Of a DNA stretch of 64,000 bases, positions 42,043 through 50,167 are shown piece by piece. Within the stretch, counting starts at the first letter, position 1; each line of letters begins with the position of its first letter. Under the pieces are notes generated by a model. It had not been told where the DNA came from, made no database searches, and saw nothing but the letters and a program-made list of their open reading frames with translations. Location of the stretch: contig NZ_VCIW01000015.1 in assembly GCF_005765165.1 (NCBI RefSeq), forward strand, positions 120,188 to 184,187, read 5' to 3'. The stretch is from Paenibacillus antri. Lineage in GTDB: Bacteria > Bacillota > Bacilli > Paenibacillales > YIM-B00363. The position numbers were made by a program, and so were the translations under genes.

Positions 42043-42876
42043 ATGGAATTTCGTCAAGCGGCTACGGCCGAAGCTTCGAAGAGCTACGACACGGAGAAGC
42101 TTCGCAAAGAATATTTGGTGGAATCGTTATTCGTCCCGGGCGAGCTGAAGCTCGTGTACAGCCATGTCGACCGGTACATCATCGGCGGCGTCGTGCCGAC
42201 GAACGCGGCGGTCGCTCTTGAAGTCGACCTGAAGCTTATCGGCGCGAACTCCTTCCTCGAGCGCCGCGAGATCGGCATCGTCAACATCGGCGGCGCCGGC
42301 ACGGTGACGGCGGACGGCGTCGACTACGCGATGGACGCGAAGGACTGCCTCTACATCGGACGCGGCACGCAGGCGGTCTCGTTCGCGAGCGCCGACGCGT
42401 CGAACCCGGCGAGATATTACCTGATCTCGGCTCCGGCGCATATGACGTACCCGACCGTGAAGGCGGCGCTCAGCGAAGCGACGCCGCAGCATCTCGGCAG
42501 CATCGCCAACTCGAACGAGCGCACGATTTATAAATACATCCACGCCGACGGCATCCAGAGCTGCCAGCTCGTGCTCGGCATGACGCTGCTGAAGCCGGGC
42601 AACATGTGGAACACGATGCCGTCGCACACGCACGAGCGCCGCTCCGAAGTATACCTGTACTTCGATATGCCGGAAGACGGCGTCGTCTTCCACATGATGG
42701 GCGAGCCGACCGAGACGCGGCACCTCGTCGTTCGCAACGAGCAGGCGGTCATCTCGCCGAGCTGGTCGATCCACTCGGGCGTCGGCACGAGCAACTATAC
42801 GTTCATCTGGGCGATGGCGGGCGAAAACCAGTCGTTCTCCGACATGGACATGATCCCGATGAAGGCGCTTCGGTAA
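42043..42876 (+). CDS. kduI: 5-dehydro-4-deoxy-D-glucuronate isomerase
   Basis: Isomerises the unsaturated-uronate product 5-keto-4-deoxyuronate to 2,5-diketo-3-deoxygluconate in pectin or glycosaminoglycan breakdown. 277-residue cupin with the zinc-site segment MPSHTHERRSEVYLYFD and family sequences RREIGIVNIGGAG and WSIHSGVGTSNYTFIWAM. CGGAGGCG precedes ATG 42043. The next step, KduD, is encoded two genes on. No polysaccharide lyase is nearby. Confidence 0.95.
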   Translation: MEFRQAATAEASKSYDTEKLRKEYLVESLFVPGELKLVYSHVDRYIIGGVVPTNAAVALEVDLKLIGANSFLERREIGIVNIGGAGTVTADGVDYAMDAKDCLYIGRGTQAVSFASADASNPARYYLISAPAHMTYPTVKAALSEATPQHLGSIANSNERTIYKYIHADGIQSCQLVLGMTLLKPGNMWNTMPSHTHERRSEVYLYFDMPEDGVVFHMMGEPTETRHLVVRNEQAVISPSWSIHSGVGTSNYTFIWAMAGENQSFSDMDMIPMKALR

Positions 42877-42885
42877 GAGCCGTCG

Positions 42886-43668
42886 ATGCTGGCCGTTCAA
42901 CGACACGAGCACATCATACGGACGCTTGCCCGCGAGCGGACCGTCCGGGTCGCGGAGCTCGCCGCCGCGCTCGGGGTTACGGAGAAGACGGTCCGCGAAG
43001 ACTTGGAGAAGCTTGAGGAGAAGGGGCTGCTCCGCCGCATTCACGGCGGGGCGGTCGCGGCGACGGACGAAGGCGAGCCGATGCTGCCGCCCCCGGTGCC
43101 GAATACGAAGTATCCGGCGGAGAAGGCGAGCATCGCGTCGCGCGCGGCGGCGGCGATCCAGCCGGAGGAGATCGTCGCGCTCGACGGCGGCAGCACGACG
43201 CTCGAAATCGCGAAGCTGCTGCCGAACGCGCCGATCACGGTCGTAACGAACGACCTGTTCATCATCGCGGAGCTGTCCCGCAAGGAACAGATTCGCCTCG
43301 TGGTGCCCGGGGGGTATCGAGAGCGGAATCTGCTCGTCGGACCCGAAGCGGTGGAGTTCGTCCGCGGCCTGAACATTCACAAGGCGTTCTTGTCGGCGAC
43401 GGGCATTCATCCGGAATACGGGCTGACGGTGTTCACGGGAACGCAGCTGCCGATGAAGCGGGCGCTCGTCGAGAGCGCCGGCGTCGTGCATTGCGTCGCG
43501 GACCGGAGCAAGTTCGGCCGCAGCGCGCTCGTGACGTTCGCGTCGCTCGGCGAGATCGACACGATCTACACCGATGCGGGACTGCCGAAATCCGTCGCGG
43601 ACGAATATCGGGCCGCCGGCGTCGCCGTCGATTGCGGATACGAGGAAGAAGGAGAGGATCATCCATGA
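42886..43668 (+). CDS. DeoR-family repressor, probably of the kdu operon
   Basis: 260 residues: N-terminal winged HTH (RHEHIIRTLARERTVRVAEL, LGVTEKTVREDLEKLEEKGL), the family motif RRIHGGAV, and a C-terminal sugar-phosphate sensor domain (ALDGGSTTLEIAKLLPN, VTNDLFIIAELS, VVPGGYRERNLLVGPEA). It lies between kduI and kduD with tight spacing, so it is likely their regulator with a uronate-derived effector. The stop overlaps kduD. Confidence 0.88.
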   Translation: MLAVQRHEHIIRTLARERTVRVAELAAALGVTEKTVREDLEKLEEKGLLRRIHGGAVAATDEGEPMLPPPVPNTKYPAEKASIASRAAAAIQPEEIVALDGGSTTLEIAKLLPNAPITVVTNDLFIIAELSRKEQIRLVVPGGYRERNLLVGPEAVEFVRGLNIHKAFLSATGIHPEYGLTVFTGTQLPMKRALVESAGVVHCVADRSKFGRSALVTFASLGEIDTIYTDAGLPKSVADEYRAAGVAVDCGYEEEGEDHP

Positions 43669-44423
43669 GCAAGCTGTTCGACTTAACGGGGAAAGTCGCG
43701 GTCGTGACGGGCGCGGGACGCGGGCTCGGCCAAGGTCTCGCTCTCGGGCTCGCGGAAGCGGGCGCCGATCTGGCGCTCGTCGTCAACCGGACGGCGCCGG
43801 AGGAGACGTTAAAGGCGGTCGAAGCGCTCGGACGGAAGGCGGTCGTCGTGGAAGCCGACCTGTCCTCCGAAGAGGGAGCGGCCCGCGTGTCGGCCGCCGC
43901 GTTGGAAGCGTACGGCAAGGTCGACATCTTAGTGAACAACGCGGGCATCATCCGCCGGACGCCGGCGGCCGAGCACAGCTACGCGGATTGGCAAGAGGTG
44001 CTGGACGTCAACTTGAACTCCGTCTTCCTGCTGAGCCAATCGCTCGGTCGAGAGATGGTGAAGCAGGGCTCCGGCAAAATCATTAACATCGCTTCGATGC
44101 TTACGTTCCAAGGCGGCATCAACGTCCCGGGCTACACGGCGAGCAAGCACGCGGTCGCCGGCCTGACGAAGGCGCTCGCGAACGAGTGGGCGGGCCGGGG
44201 CGTCAACGTCAATGCGATCGCCCCGGGGTATATGTCCACGGACAATACCGAGGCGCTGCGGAACGACGAGACGCGCAACCGCCAAATTCTCGAGCGCATC
44301 CCGTCGGGACGTTGGGGTACGCCGGAAGATATGAAAGGTCCGGTCGTCTTCCTCGCGTCGTCCGCCTCCGATTATATGAGCGGCCACGTGTTGTGCGTGG
44401 ACGGCGGATGGATGACAAGATAA
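43665..44423 (+). CDS. kduD: 2-dehydro-3-deoxy-D-gluconate 5-dehydrogenase
   Basis: NAD-dependent short-chain dehydrogenase of 252 residues from ATG 43665 (GGAGAGG upstream), reducing 2,5-diketo-3-deoxygluconate to KDG. Rossmann motif VVTGAGRGLGQGLALG, NNAG at about residue 88, catalytic YTASKHAV and C-terminal LCVDGGWMTR. Partner of KduI in the same operon. Confidence 0.93.
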   Translation: MSKLFDLTGKVAVVTGAGRGLGQGLALGLAEAGADLALVVNRTAPEETLKAVEALGRKAVVVEADLSSEEGAARVSAAALEAYGKVDILVNNAGIIRRTPAAEHSYADWQEVLDVNLNSVFLLSQSLGREMVKQGSGKIINIASMLTFQGGINVPGYTASKHAVAGLTKALANEWAGRGVNVNAIAPGYMSTDNTEALRNDETRNRQILERIPSGRWGTPEDMKGPVVFLASSASDYMSGHVLCVDGGWMTR

Positions 44424-44472
44424 AAGTCGAATAACGTAACATCGCGTCGACCGGTCGTGTCGACGCGCGTCG

Positions 44473-44499
44473 AGGCGCCTTCGGGCGCCTTTTCTTTTT
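44473..44499 (+). terminator. Intrinsic terminator of the kdu operon
   Basis: AGGCGCC-TTCG-GGCGCCT stem-loop followed by TTTCTTTTT. Confidence 0.9.
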
Positions 44500-44590
44500 A
44501 CCAAATCTTTTTTGTCCAAGCGGTGTAACTTTTTGGGTTTTCGCTGCGTCTTAGATGTAGTGCAATCGGCATGGGAGGGACTATATAGAG

Positions 44591-45298
44591 ATGGATGCGG
44601 ATAGAACGGGGCAATCGGCCCCAGGAACGCTGCTTTCCGTGCGCGGCGCGGAGCGGACGTTCCAGGTCGGCGGACAGAAGATTCCCGTGCTGAAGGGAAT
44701 CGACATGGAGCTGCGCCCGAACCAGCTGGTCATGCTGAGAGGGAGATCCGGCTCGGGGAAGACGACCCTGCTCAATATGCTGGGCGGCCTCGACGTGCCG
44801 ACGAAGGGCGAGATCGTCTTTCACGGCCATGCGTTTCATAAGCTGGGGGACGAAGAACGGACGGCGATTCGGCGGGAGAAGATCGGATTCATTTTCCAGA
44901 CGTATGCCCTTATGCCCTTATTATCCGCTTGGGAGAACGTGGAGCTGTCGCTCCGCATGGCGGGCGCGCCCCGCGGCGAATGGAAGGCTCGCGTCTCGCA
45001 TTGCCTCGAGCTGGTCGGATTGACGAAGCGGGCCGATCACCGTCCGTACGAGTTGTCCGGGGGCGAGCAGCAGCGCGTCGCCATCGCGAAGGCGATCGCG
45101 CACCGCCCGGCGATGCTGCTGGCCGACGAGCCGACGGCGGAGCTGGACAGCCAGATGGGCGCGCAGGTGATGGCCGTGTTTCGCGAAATCATCGCGACGG
45201 AGAACGTTACGATTTGTATGACAACTCACGATCCTACGATTTTGGAGGTTGCCGATCATGTTTATGAGATGGTGGACGGACGCTTCAAGGCGTCCTAA
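44591..45298 (+). CDS. MacB/LolD-type ABC transporter ATPase (first of two)
   Basis: 235 residues with Walker A GRSGSGKTTLLN, signature LSGGEQQRVAIAKA, Walker B AMLLADEPTAELD and switch His in MTTHDPT. The lineage is that of MacB, LolD and FtsE ATPases that work with FtsX-type permeases. The start ATG 44591 has only a weak GGGACT upstream. The gene overlaps the adaptor gene by 41 bases. A second ATPase follows the permease, so the complex may use a heterodimer. Confidence 0.92.
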   Translation: MDADRTGQSAPGTLLSVRGAERTFQVGGQKIPVLKGIDMELRPNQLVMLRGRSGSGKTTLLNMLGGLDVPTKGEIVFHGHAFHKLGDEERTAIRREKIGFIFQTYALMPLLSAWENVELSLRMAGAPRGEWKARVSHCLELVGLTKRADHRPYELSGGEQQRVAIAKAIAHRPAMLLADEPTAELDSQMGAQVMAVFREIIATENVTICMTTHDPTILEVADHVYEMVDGRFKAS

Positions 45299-46364
45299 CC
45301 GTTCCGCGCGCGTCGCGTTCGCATTGACTTTGGCGGCGGCGCTCGCCGTCACCTCCGGCTGCTCGCTGTTGCCGAAGGAAGCCGAGGAGGAAGTGCTGCC
45401 GACGATTACGCCGCCGAAGCTGTCGGAGAAGCCGACGTACGACGTTCGCGTCGAGACGATCGAGCAGAAGGTGCAGGGCATCGGCAAAATTATGTCGCTG
45501 CGCGAGGAGAACCTGTTCTTCACGAGCAGCGGCGAGACGGGCGGCGCCGGCAGCTTCCGCGTCAAGGAAGTGTACGTGAAGTCGGGCGAGACGGTCGCGG
45601 CGGGCGATTTGATCGCCGTGCTGGACGTCGCCGAGAAGGAGCGCGAGCTGCGCCGGCAGAAGCTCGAGTTCCGGCAGGAAGAGCTGAAGATGATCGACAT
45701 TCTCCGCAAGGCGGACGAATACGAGCCGGAGGAGTTGGAGCAGCTGAAGGTCGATTTCGAGCTGAAGCGGACGACGCTCGTCGAGCTGGAAGAGACGATC
45801 GCGAACGCGCAGCTGACGGCGCCGTTCGACGGCTCGGTCGTGTCGCTTAAGGTGAAGGCCGGCGATACGGTAGCGGCGTACGACACGATCGCGGTGCTCG
45901 CGGACTTGTCCGAGCTCGCCGTGGCGGTCGACTTCTCGCGGGACGATCTGAATAAGGTCGCCGTCGGCATGGACGCGGTCGTCAGCATCAGCGCGGCCGG
46001 CGAGCATAAGGGGAAGGTCGAGCGGCTGCCGACGGCCGAAGAAGACAATAACAACGGCAACCCGAATCCGAATCAGCCCGAGGAGGATTCGGTGGACAAC
46101 TATTTGCTCGTCGAGCTCGAGTCGTGGCCGGAAGGCGTGACGCGCGGCACGCCGCTCAGCGTGACGGTCGTTACGGATCGGATCGAGCAAGCGGTCGTCA
46201 TTCCGCCGGCGGCGCTGCGATCGTATAACGGCCGAAGCTACGTGCAGGTCGTAGACGGCGAGGGGAACAAGGCGGAGGTGGACGTCGAGGTCGGCAAGCA
46301 GACGTCGACGCAGGTTCAGATCGTGAAGGGGCTCGAGCCCGGACAGAAAGTAGTTGGTCGCTAA
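45258..46364 (+). CDS. HlyD/RND-type membrane fusion adaptor, predicted lipoprotein
   Basis: 368 residues from ATG 45258, 9 bases after TTTGGAGG; TTG 45249 directly abuts that site. Signal peptide with lipobox LAVTSGC, so lipid-anchored outside. Then two biotinyl-lipoyl half motifs (VKEVYVKSGETVAAGDLIAV, DGSVVSLKVKAGDTVAAYDT) flank a helical hairpin (about 115-185), followed by a beta-barrel and a C-terminal domain. The asparagine-rich linker NNNGNPNPNQPEED near residue 255 is odd. Adaptors of this type accompany MacB-like exporters; without an outer membrane it may act as an outside chaperone. Confidence 0.9.
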   Translation: MFMRWWTDASRRPNRSARVAFALTLAAALAVTSGCSLLPKEAEEEVLPTITPPKLSEKPTYDVRVETIEQKVQGIGKIMSLREENLFFTSSGETGGAGSFRVKEVYVKSGETVAAGDLIAVLDVAEKERELRRQKLEFRQEELKMIDILRKADEYEPEELEQLKVDFELKRTTLVELEETIANAQLTAPFDGSVVSLKVKAGDTVAAYDTIAVLADLSELAVAVDFSRDDLNKVAVGMDAVVSISAAGEHKGKVERLPTAEEDNNNGNPNPNQPEEDSVDNYLLVELESWPEGVTRGTPLSVTVVTDRIEQAVVIPPAALRSYNGRSYVQVVDGEGNKAEVDVEVGKQTSTQVQIVKGLEPGQKVVGR

Positions 46365-49270
46365 TGGGACTCCTTCTATTACGGTTTCTTTACCGTAAGA
46401 TGTGGAACACCCGCTGGCTGACGATCTCGACCTTGATCGGCTTGATCGTGGCGGTGGCTTTCACGACCAGCATTCCGATGTATTCGGACGGCGCCTTGAA
46501 GCGGGTCGTCTCGTCGTCGCTGAAGGAAAACAGCGAAGGCTTCCCCGCCGGCTCGCTGCTCATGCGCTATCAAGCGACGGGCAGCGACAAGGCGGATCTG
46601 GACGCGTTCGCGGACGTGAAGCGGTTCATCGAGGAAGACGTCCCGGCGCGCGTCGGCTTCCCGTTCGCGACTTACGTGCAGGCGGTCTCGATTCGCGGCG
46701 CGCAGCTCGCGGTCGTCGACCCGAGTACGGTAGACCCGAGCAAGCGGCGCCAGATGACGTTAACGGCGATGAGCGACTTCGGGGAGCATGCCGAGCTCGT
46801 GAACGGCGCGTTGCCGTCCGCGGAAATCAAGAACGGCGTCATCGAGGCGGTCGTGCTCGAGGAAGGCGCGTTCCGCAACTCGTTCCGCGTCGGCGACGAA
46901 TTTTATTACCCGGCGTTCGGCGGGAACGAGCAGCTGCGGGTGAAGGTCGTCGGCGCGTACGTGCCGAAGGACGACACAAGCCCGTACTGGTATCAAGGGC
47001 TCGAAGGACTCGTCAACACGCTCGTCGTCGACGAATCGCTCATGATGAACGAGCTGCTGCAGAAGCGGGGGCTTCCGATCAATCTGGCGACTTGGTATTA
47101 CGCCTTCGACCTTCGGGAGATTCAGACGAGCGACTTGTCGCCGCTGTCGTCCTCGCTGTCGCGGCTCGACATCGAACTGTACCAGCATCTGCAAGGGACG
47201 CAGGTCGACTTGTCGTTCCGCGACATGCTGCAGGACTTCCGCTCGCAGAGCCTGCAGCTGCAGCTGCTGCTCTTCACGCTGGCGGCGCCGATGATCGCGA
47301 TGGTGTTCTATTACATCTCGATGAACGCCAAGCAGGCGCTCGACCGGCAGCGGAGCGACATCGCGGTGCTGCGCAGCCGCGGCGCCGGAACGAAGCAAAT
47401 TATTTGGATGTACTTATTGGAAGGCTTCATCTTGGGCGGCATCGCGCTCGTCGTCGGCCCGATGCTCGGCTGGTTCATGGCGAAGAGCATCGGCTCGGCC
47501 AGCGGCTTCCTGACGTTCGTCGACCGCCAGTCGATTCCGGTCGGCTTCGGCACGGACGCCATGCTGTACGGTATTGCGGCGGTGCTGATCGCGGTCATCT
47601 CGACCGTCATTCCGGCGATTCAATCCGCGCGGTCGTCGATCGTCGGATTGAAGCAGCAGATGGCCAGGGCGAACAAGGCGCCGGCGTGGCAGCGATACTT
47701 CCTGGACGTCGCCTTGATCGGCGTCGTCGGCTACGGCTGGTATTTGTTCAAGGAACGCCAGATGATTTCGATGCAAACCGGGTTGACGACGGATCAACTG
47801 CAGGTGCAGCCGACGCTGTTTTTCGTGCCGGCGCTTGCGATTTTCTCGATCGGGCTGTTATGCTTACGACTGTTCCCGTTGATCTTGAAGCTGTTCAATT
47901 GGCTCGGGCGATCGTATTTGCCCGTTCCGCTCTATTTGACGCTGACGCAATTATCCCGTTCTTCGAAGTCGTATTATCCGTTGATGCTGCTGCTCATCTT
48001 GACGCTCGGCCTCGGCGTGTACAACTCCGCCGCGGCGCGGACGATCGACCTGAACTCGACGGAACGGACGCTGTACCAATACGGTACCGACGTCGTCGTC
48101 CAGACCGTGTGGGAAGGCTTCGTCGAATCGAGCGGACCGCCGCCGGGCTCGCAAAACCCGGGCGGCCAACCCGTAGGACAGCCTGGAGGTCAACCGGGCG
48201 GTCAGCCCGGAGGCCAACCCGGCGGGCAGCCGGGCGGACAGCCGGGAGGCGGGGCGCCTCCTCCGCAGCAGGTGTTCTACATCGAACCGCCGTTCCAGGT
48301 GTTCGAGGAGCTGCCGGGCGTGGAGCACGCCGCTCGCGTCCTTCAGACGAAGGGCAGCGTCGTCATCTCCGGCAAGTCGATCGGCACCGGTACGATCATG
48401 GGCATCGACAACGACAAATTCGCCGAGGTCGCATGGTGGCGGAACGATCTGTATCCGGCGCACCCGTTCTTGTACCTGGATCTGATGGGCGATTTCGAGC
48501 AAGCGTTGATCATTCCGCAGAACGTCGCGGATAAATATCAATTGAAGCCCGGCGATTTGGCGTCGATCAGCATCTCGGGCCAGCTCATCGAATTCGTCAT
48601 CGTCGGGACGCTGCCGTATTGGCCGTCGCAGTACCCCGACGTCACGCCGTTCTTCATCGCCAACCTCGAGTACATCTACGATCAGGTGCCGATCATTCCG
48701 TACGAGGTGTGGCTGAAGATGGAGCCGGACGCGCGGGTGACTCCGATCGTCGAAGCGCTGCAGGGGAAGGGCATCGATCTCGCGTCCGTGAAGGACGTGC
48801 GGAACGAGCTGATCGTGCAGCAGAAGCATCCGGCGCGGGGCGGCGTTTTCGGAATACTGAGTTTGGGCTTCTTGGTTTCGGTCATCATCTCGTTAATCGG
48901 ATACATTCTGTATTGGTTCTTTAATTTATCGAGCCGCGTCGTGCAATTCGGCGTGCTGCGTGCGATGGGGCTGTCGCGTCGAGGGTTGACCGGCATGCTG
49001 TTCCTGGAGCAGGCGTTCACCGCGGGTCTCTCGATCGCGCTCGGCCTGACGATCGGCCGCGTCGCGAGCCTCTTGTTCCTGCCGTTCCTGCAGACGACGG
49101 AGAGCGCGGCGAGTCAAGTGCCGCCGTTCCGCGTCGTCTTCGAGGCGGGGGACACGTACCAGCTGTACGGCGTCGTCCTCGTCATGGTCGCGCTCGGCGC
49201 GGGCCTCCTGCTGACGCATATCCGCAGGCTGCGGGTGCACCAAGCGGTGAAACTCGGAGAGGAGCGGTAA
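46364..49270 (+). CDS. Large FtsX/MacB-like ABC permease with a GGQP linker
   Basis: 968 residues. An N-terminal helix (WLTISTLIGLIVAVAFTTSI), a roughly 250-residue outside domain, an FtsX core of three to four helices (about 300-430, including LLLFTLAAPMIAMVFYYISM), and a middle membrane pair. A second outside domain follows, then a second FtsX core (GILSLGFLVSVIISLIGYIL, VQFGVLRAMGLSRRGLTGML). This is the ten-helix two-FtsX layout. The second outside domain contains a Gly-Gln-Pro repeat. ATG 46364 overlaps the adaptor stop. Substrate unknown. Confidence 0.88.
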   Translation: MGLLLLRFLYRKMWNTRWLTISTLIGLIVAVAFTTSIPMYSDGALKRVVSSSLKENSEGFPAGSLLMRYQATGSDKADLDAFADVKRFIEEDVPARVGFPFATYVQAVSIRGAQLAVVDPSTVDPSKRRQMTLTAMSDFGEHAELVNGALPSAEIKNGVIEAVVLEEGAFRNSFRVGDEFYYPAFGGNEQLRVKVVGAYVPKDDTSPYWYQGLEGLVNTLVVDESLMMNELLQKRGLPINLATWYYAFDLREIQTSDLSPLSSSLSRLDIELYQHLQGTQVDLSFRDMLQDFRSQSLQLQLLLFTLAAPMIAMVFYYISMNAKQALDRQRSDIAVLRSRGAGTKQIIWMYLLEGFILGGIALVVGPMLGWFMAKSIGSASGFLTFVDRQSIPVGFGTDAMLYGIAAVLIAVISTVIPAIQSARSSIVGLKQQMARANKAPAWQRYFLDVALIGVVGYGWYLFKERQMISMQTGLTTDQLQVQPTLFFVPALAIFSIGLLCLRLFPLILKLFNWLGRSYLPVPLYLTLTQLSRSSKSYYPLMLLLILTLGLGVYNSAAARTIDLNSTERTLYQYGTDVVVQTVWEGFVESSGPPPGSQNPGGQPVGQPGGQPGGQPGGQPGGQPGGQPGGGAPPPQQVFYIEPPFQVFEELPGVEHAARVLQTKGSVVISGKSIGTGTIMGIDNDKFAEVAWWRNDLYPAHPFLYLDLMGDFEQALIIPQNVADKYQLKPGDLASISISGQLIEFVIVGTLPYWPSQYPDVTPFFIANLEYIYDQVPIIPYEVWLKMEPDARVTPIVEALQGKGIDLASVKDVRNELIVQQKHPARGGVFGILSLGFLVSVIISLIGYILYWFFNLSSRVVQFGVLRAMGLSRRGLTGMLFLEQAFTAGLSIALGLTIGRVASLLFLPFLQTTESAASQVPPFRVVFEAGDTYQLYGVVLVMVALGAGLLLTHIRRLRVHQAVKLGEER
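48159..48250 (+). repeat. 12-bp coding repeat encoding GGQP
   Basis: About seven near-repeats of GGNGGNCANCCN encode GGQP units ending in GGGAPPPQQ. Third bases vary between copies, so the amino-acid repeat rather than the DNA is conserved. Forms a flexible linker in the outside domain of the permease (about residues 600-630). Confidence 0.85.
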
Positions 49271-49273
49271 CCG

Positions 49274-50167
49274 ATGATTACGTGCGAAGGACTCGTAAAG
49301 ATTTACAAGACGGACGAGGTCGAGGTCGTCGCCCTCCAAGGCCTCAACCTGACCGTCGAACGCGGCGAGATGATGGCGATCATCGGCAACTCCGGCAGCG
49401 GCAAGTCGACGTTCATGAACATTCTCGGCGGGCTCGACCGTCCGTCGGCGGGTACGGTGAGGGTCGGCGACTGGGATTTGCTGAAGATCAGCGACGAACA
49501 GCTCGTGGAGTATAAGCGGAGCACCGTCGGCTTCGTCTGGCAAAACAACGCCCGCAACCTGCTCCCGTACCTGACCGCGCTCGAGAACGTCGAGATGCCG
49601 ATGATGCTCGGCGGAAAGCTCGACCGCGCGTACGCGAAGCAGCTGCTCGAATGGGTCGGGCTGAAGGAACGGATGAACAACAAGCTGCATCAGCTGTCCG
49701 GGGGGGAGCAGCAGCGCGTCGCGATCGCGATCTCGCTGTCGAACCGCCCGAAGCTGCTCCTCGCCGACGAGCCGACGGGCTCCGTCGATTCCGCGACGTC
49801 GGATCGGATCATGGACATCTTCCGCACGTTCAATCGGGAGCTCGGCGTCACGATCGTCATCGTCACGCACGACCTGGAGCTGGCGGGCAAGGTGGACCGC
49901 GTCGTCGCGATCCGCGACGGATTAACGAGCACAGAATTTATTAAGCGCAACCCTGAGCTCGATTCCGCCGTCTATAATACTGAAACCGTTGGAAGGCGCA
50001 CGGTGAAGGAAGAGCACGAAGCGTACGTCGTCATCGACCGGGCCGGTCGATTGCAAATTCCCAAAGAATATTTGGAAACGCTCGGAATCGGAAACAAAGC
50101 GTCGCTCGAATTCGACGGTGAGAAAATCGTCATTAAAGCACCTAAATCACTGGAGGGAAAAGTATGA
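49274..50167 (+). CDS. ABC ATPase fused to an AbrB-like C-terminal domain
   Basis: 297 residues. Residues 1-225 are a complete MacB-type ATPase: Walker A GNSGSGKSTFMN, LSGGEQQRVAIAIS, LLLADEPTGSVD, VTHDLEL. About 60 extra residues follow; the last 45 (VIDRAGRLQIPKEYLETLGI, then KASLEFDGEKIVIKAP) match the swapped-hairpin AbrB/SpoVT pattern (xDxxGRxxIPxxxRxxLGI). That domain normally binds DNA or mediates dimerisation, so the fusion is unusual. The permease stop is 3 bases before ATG 49274. The stop overlaps the next gene. Confidence 0.9.
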   Translation: MITCEGLVKIYKTDEVEVVALQGLNLTVERGEMMAIIGNSGSGKSTFMNILGGLDRPSAGTVRVGDWDLLKISDEQLVEYKRSTVGFVWQNNARNLLPYLTALENVEMPMMLGGKLDRAYAKQLLEWVGLKERMNNKLHQLSGGEQQRVAIAISLSNRPKLLLADEPTGSVDSATSDRIMDIFRTFNRELGVTIVIVTHDLELAGKVDRVVAIRDGLTSTEFIKRNPELDSAVYNTETVGRRTVKEEHEAYVVIDRAGRLQIPKEYLETLGIGNKASLEFDGEKIVIKAPKSLEGKV

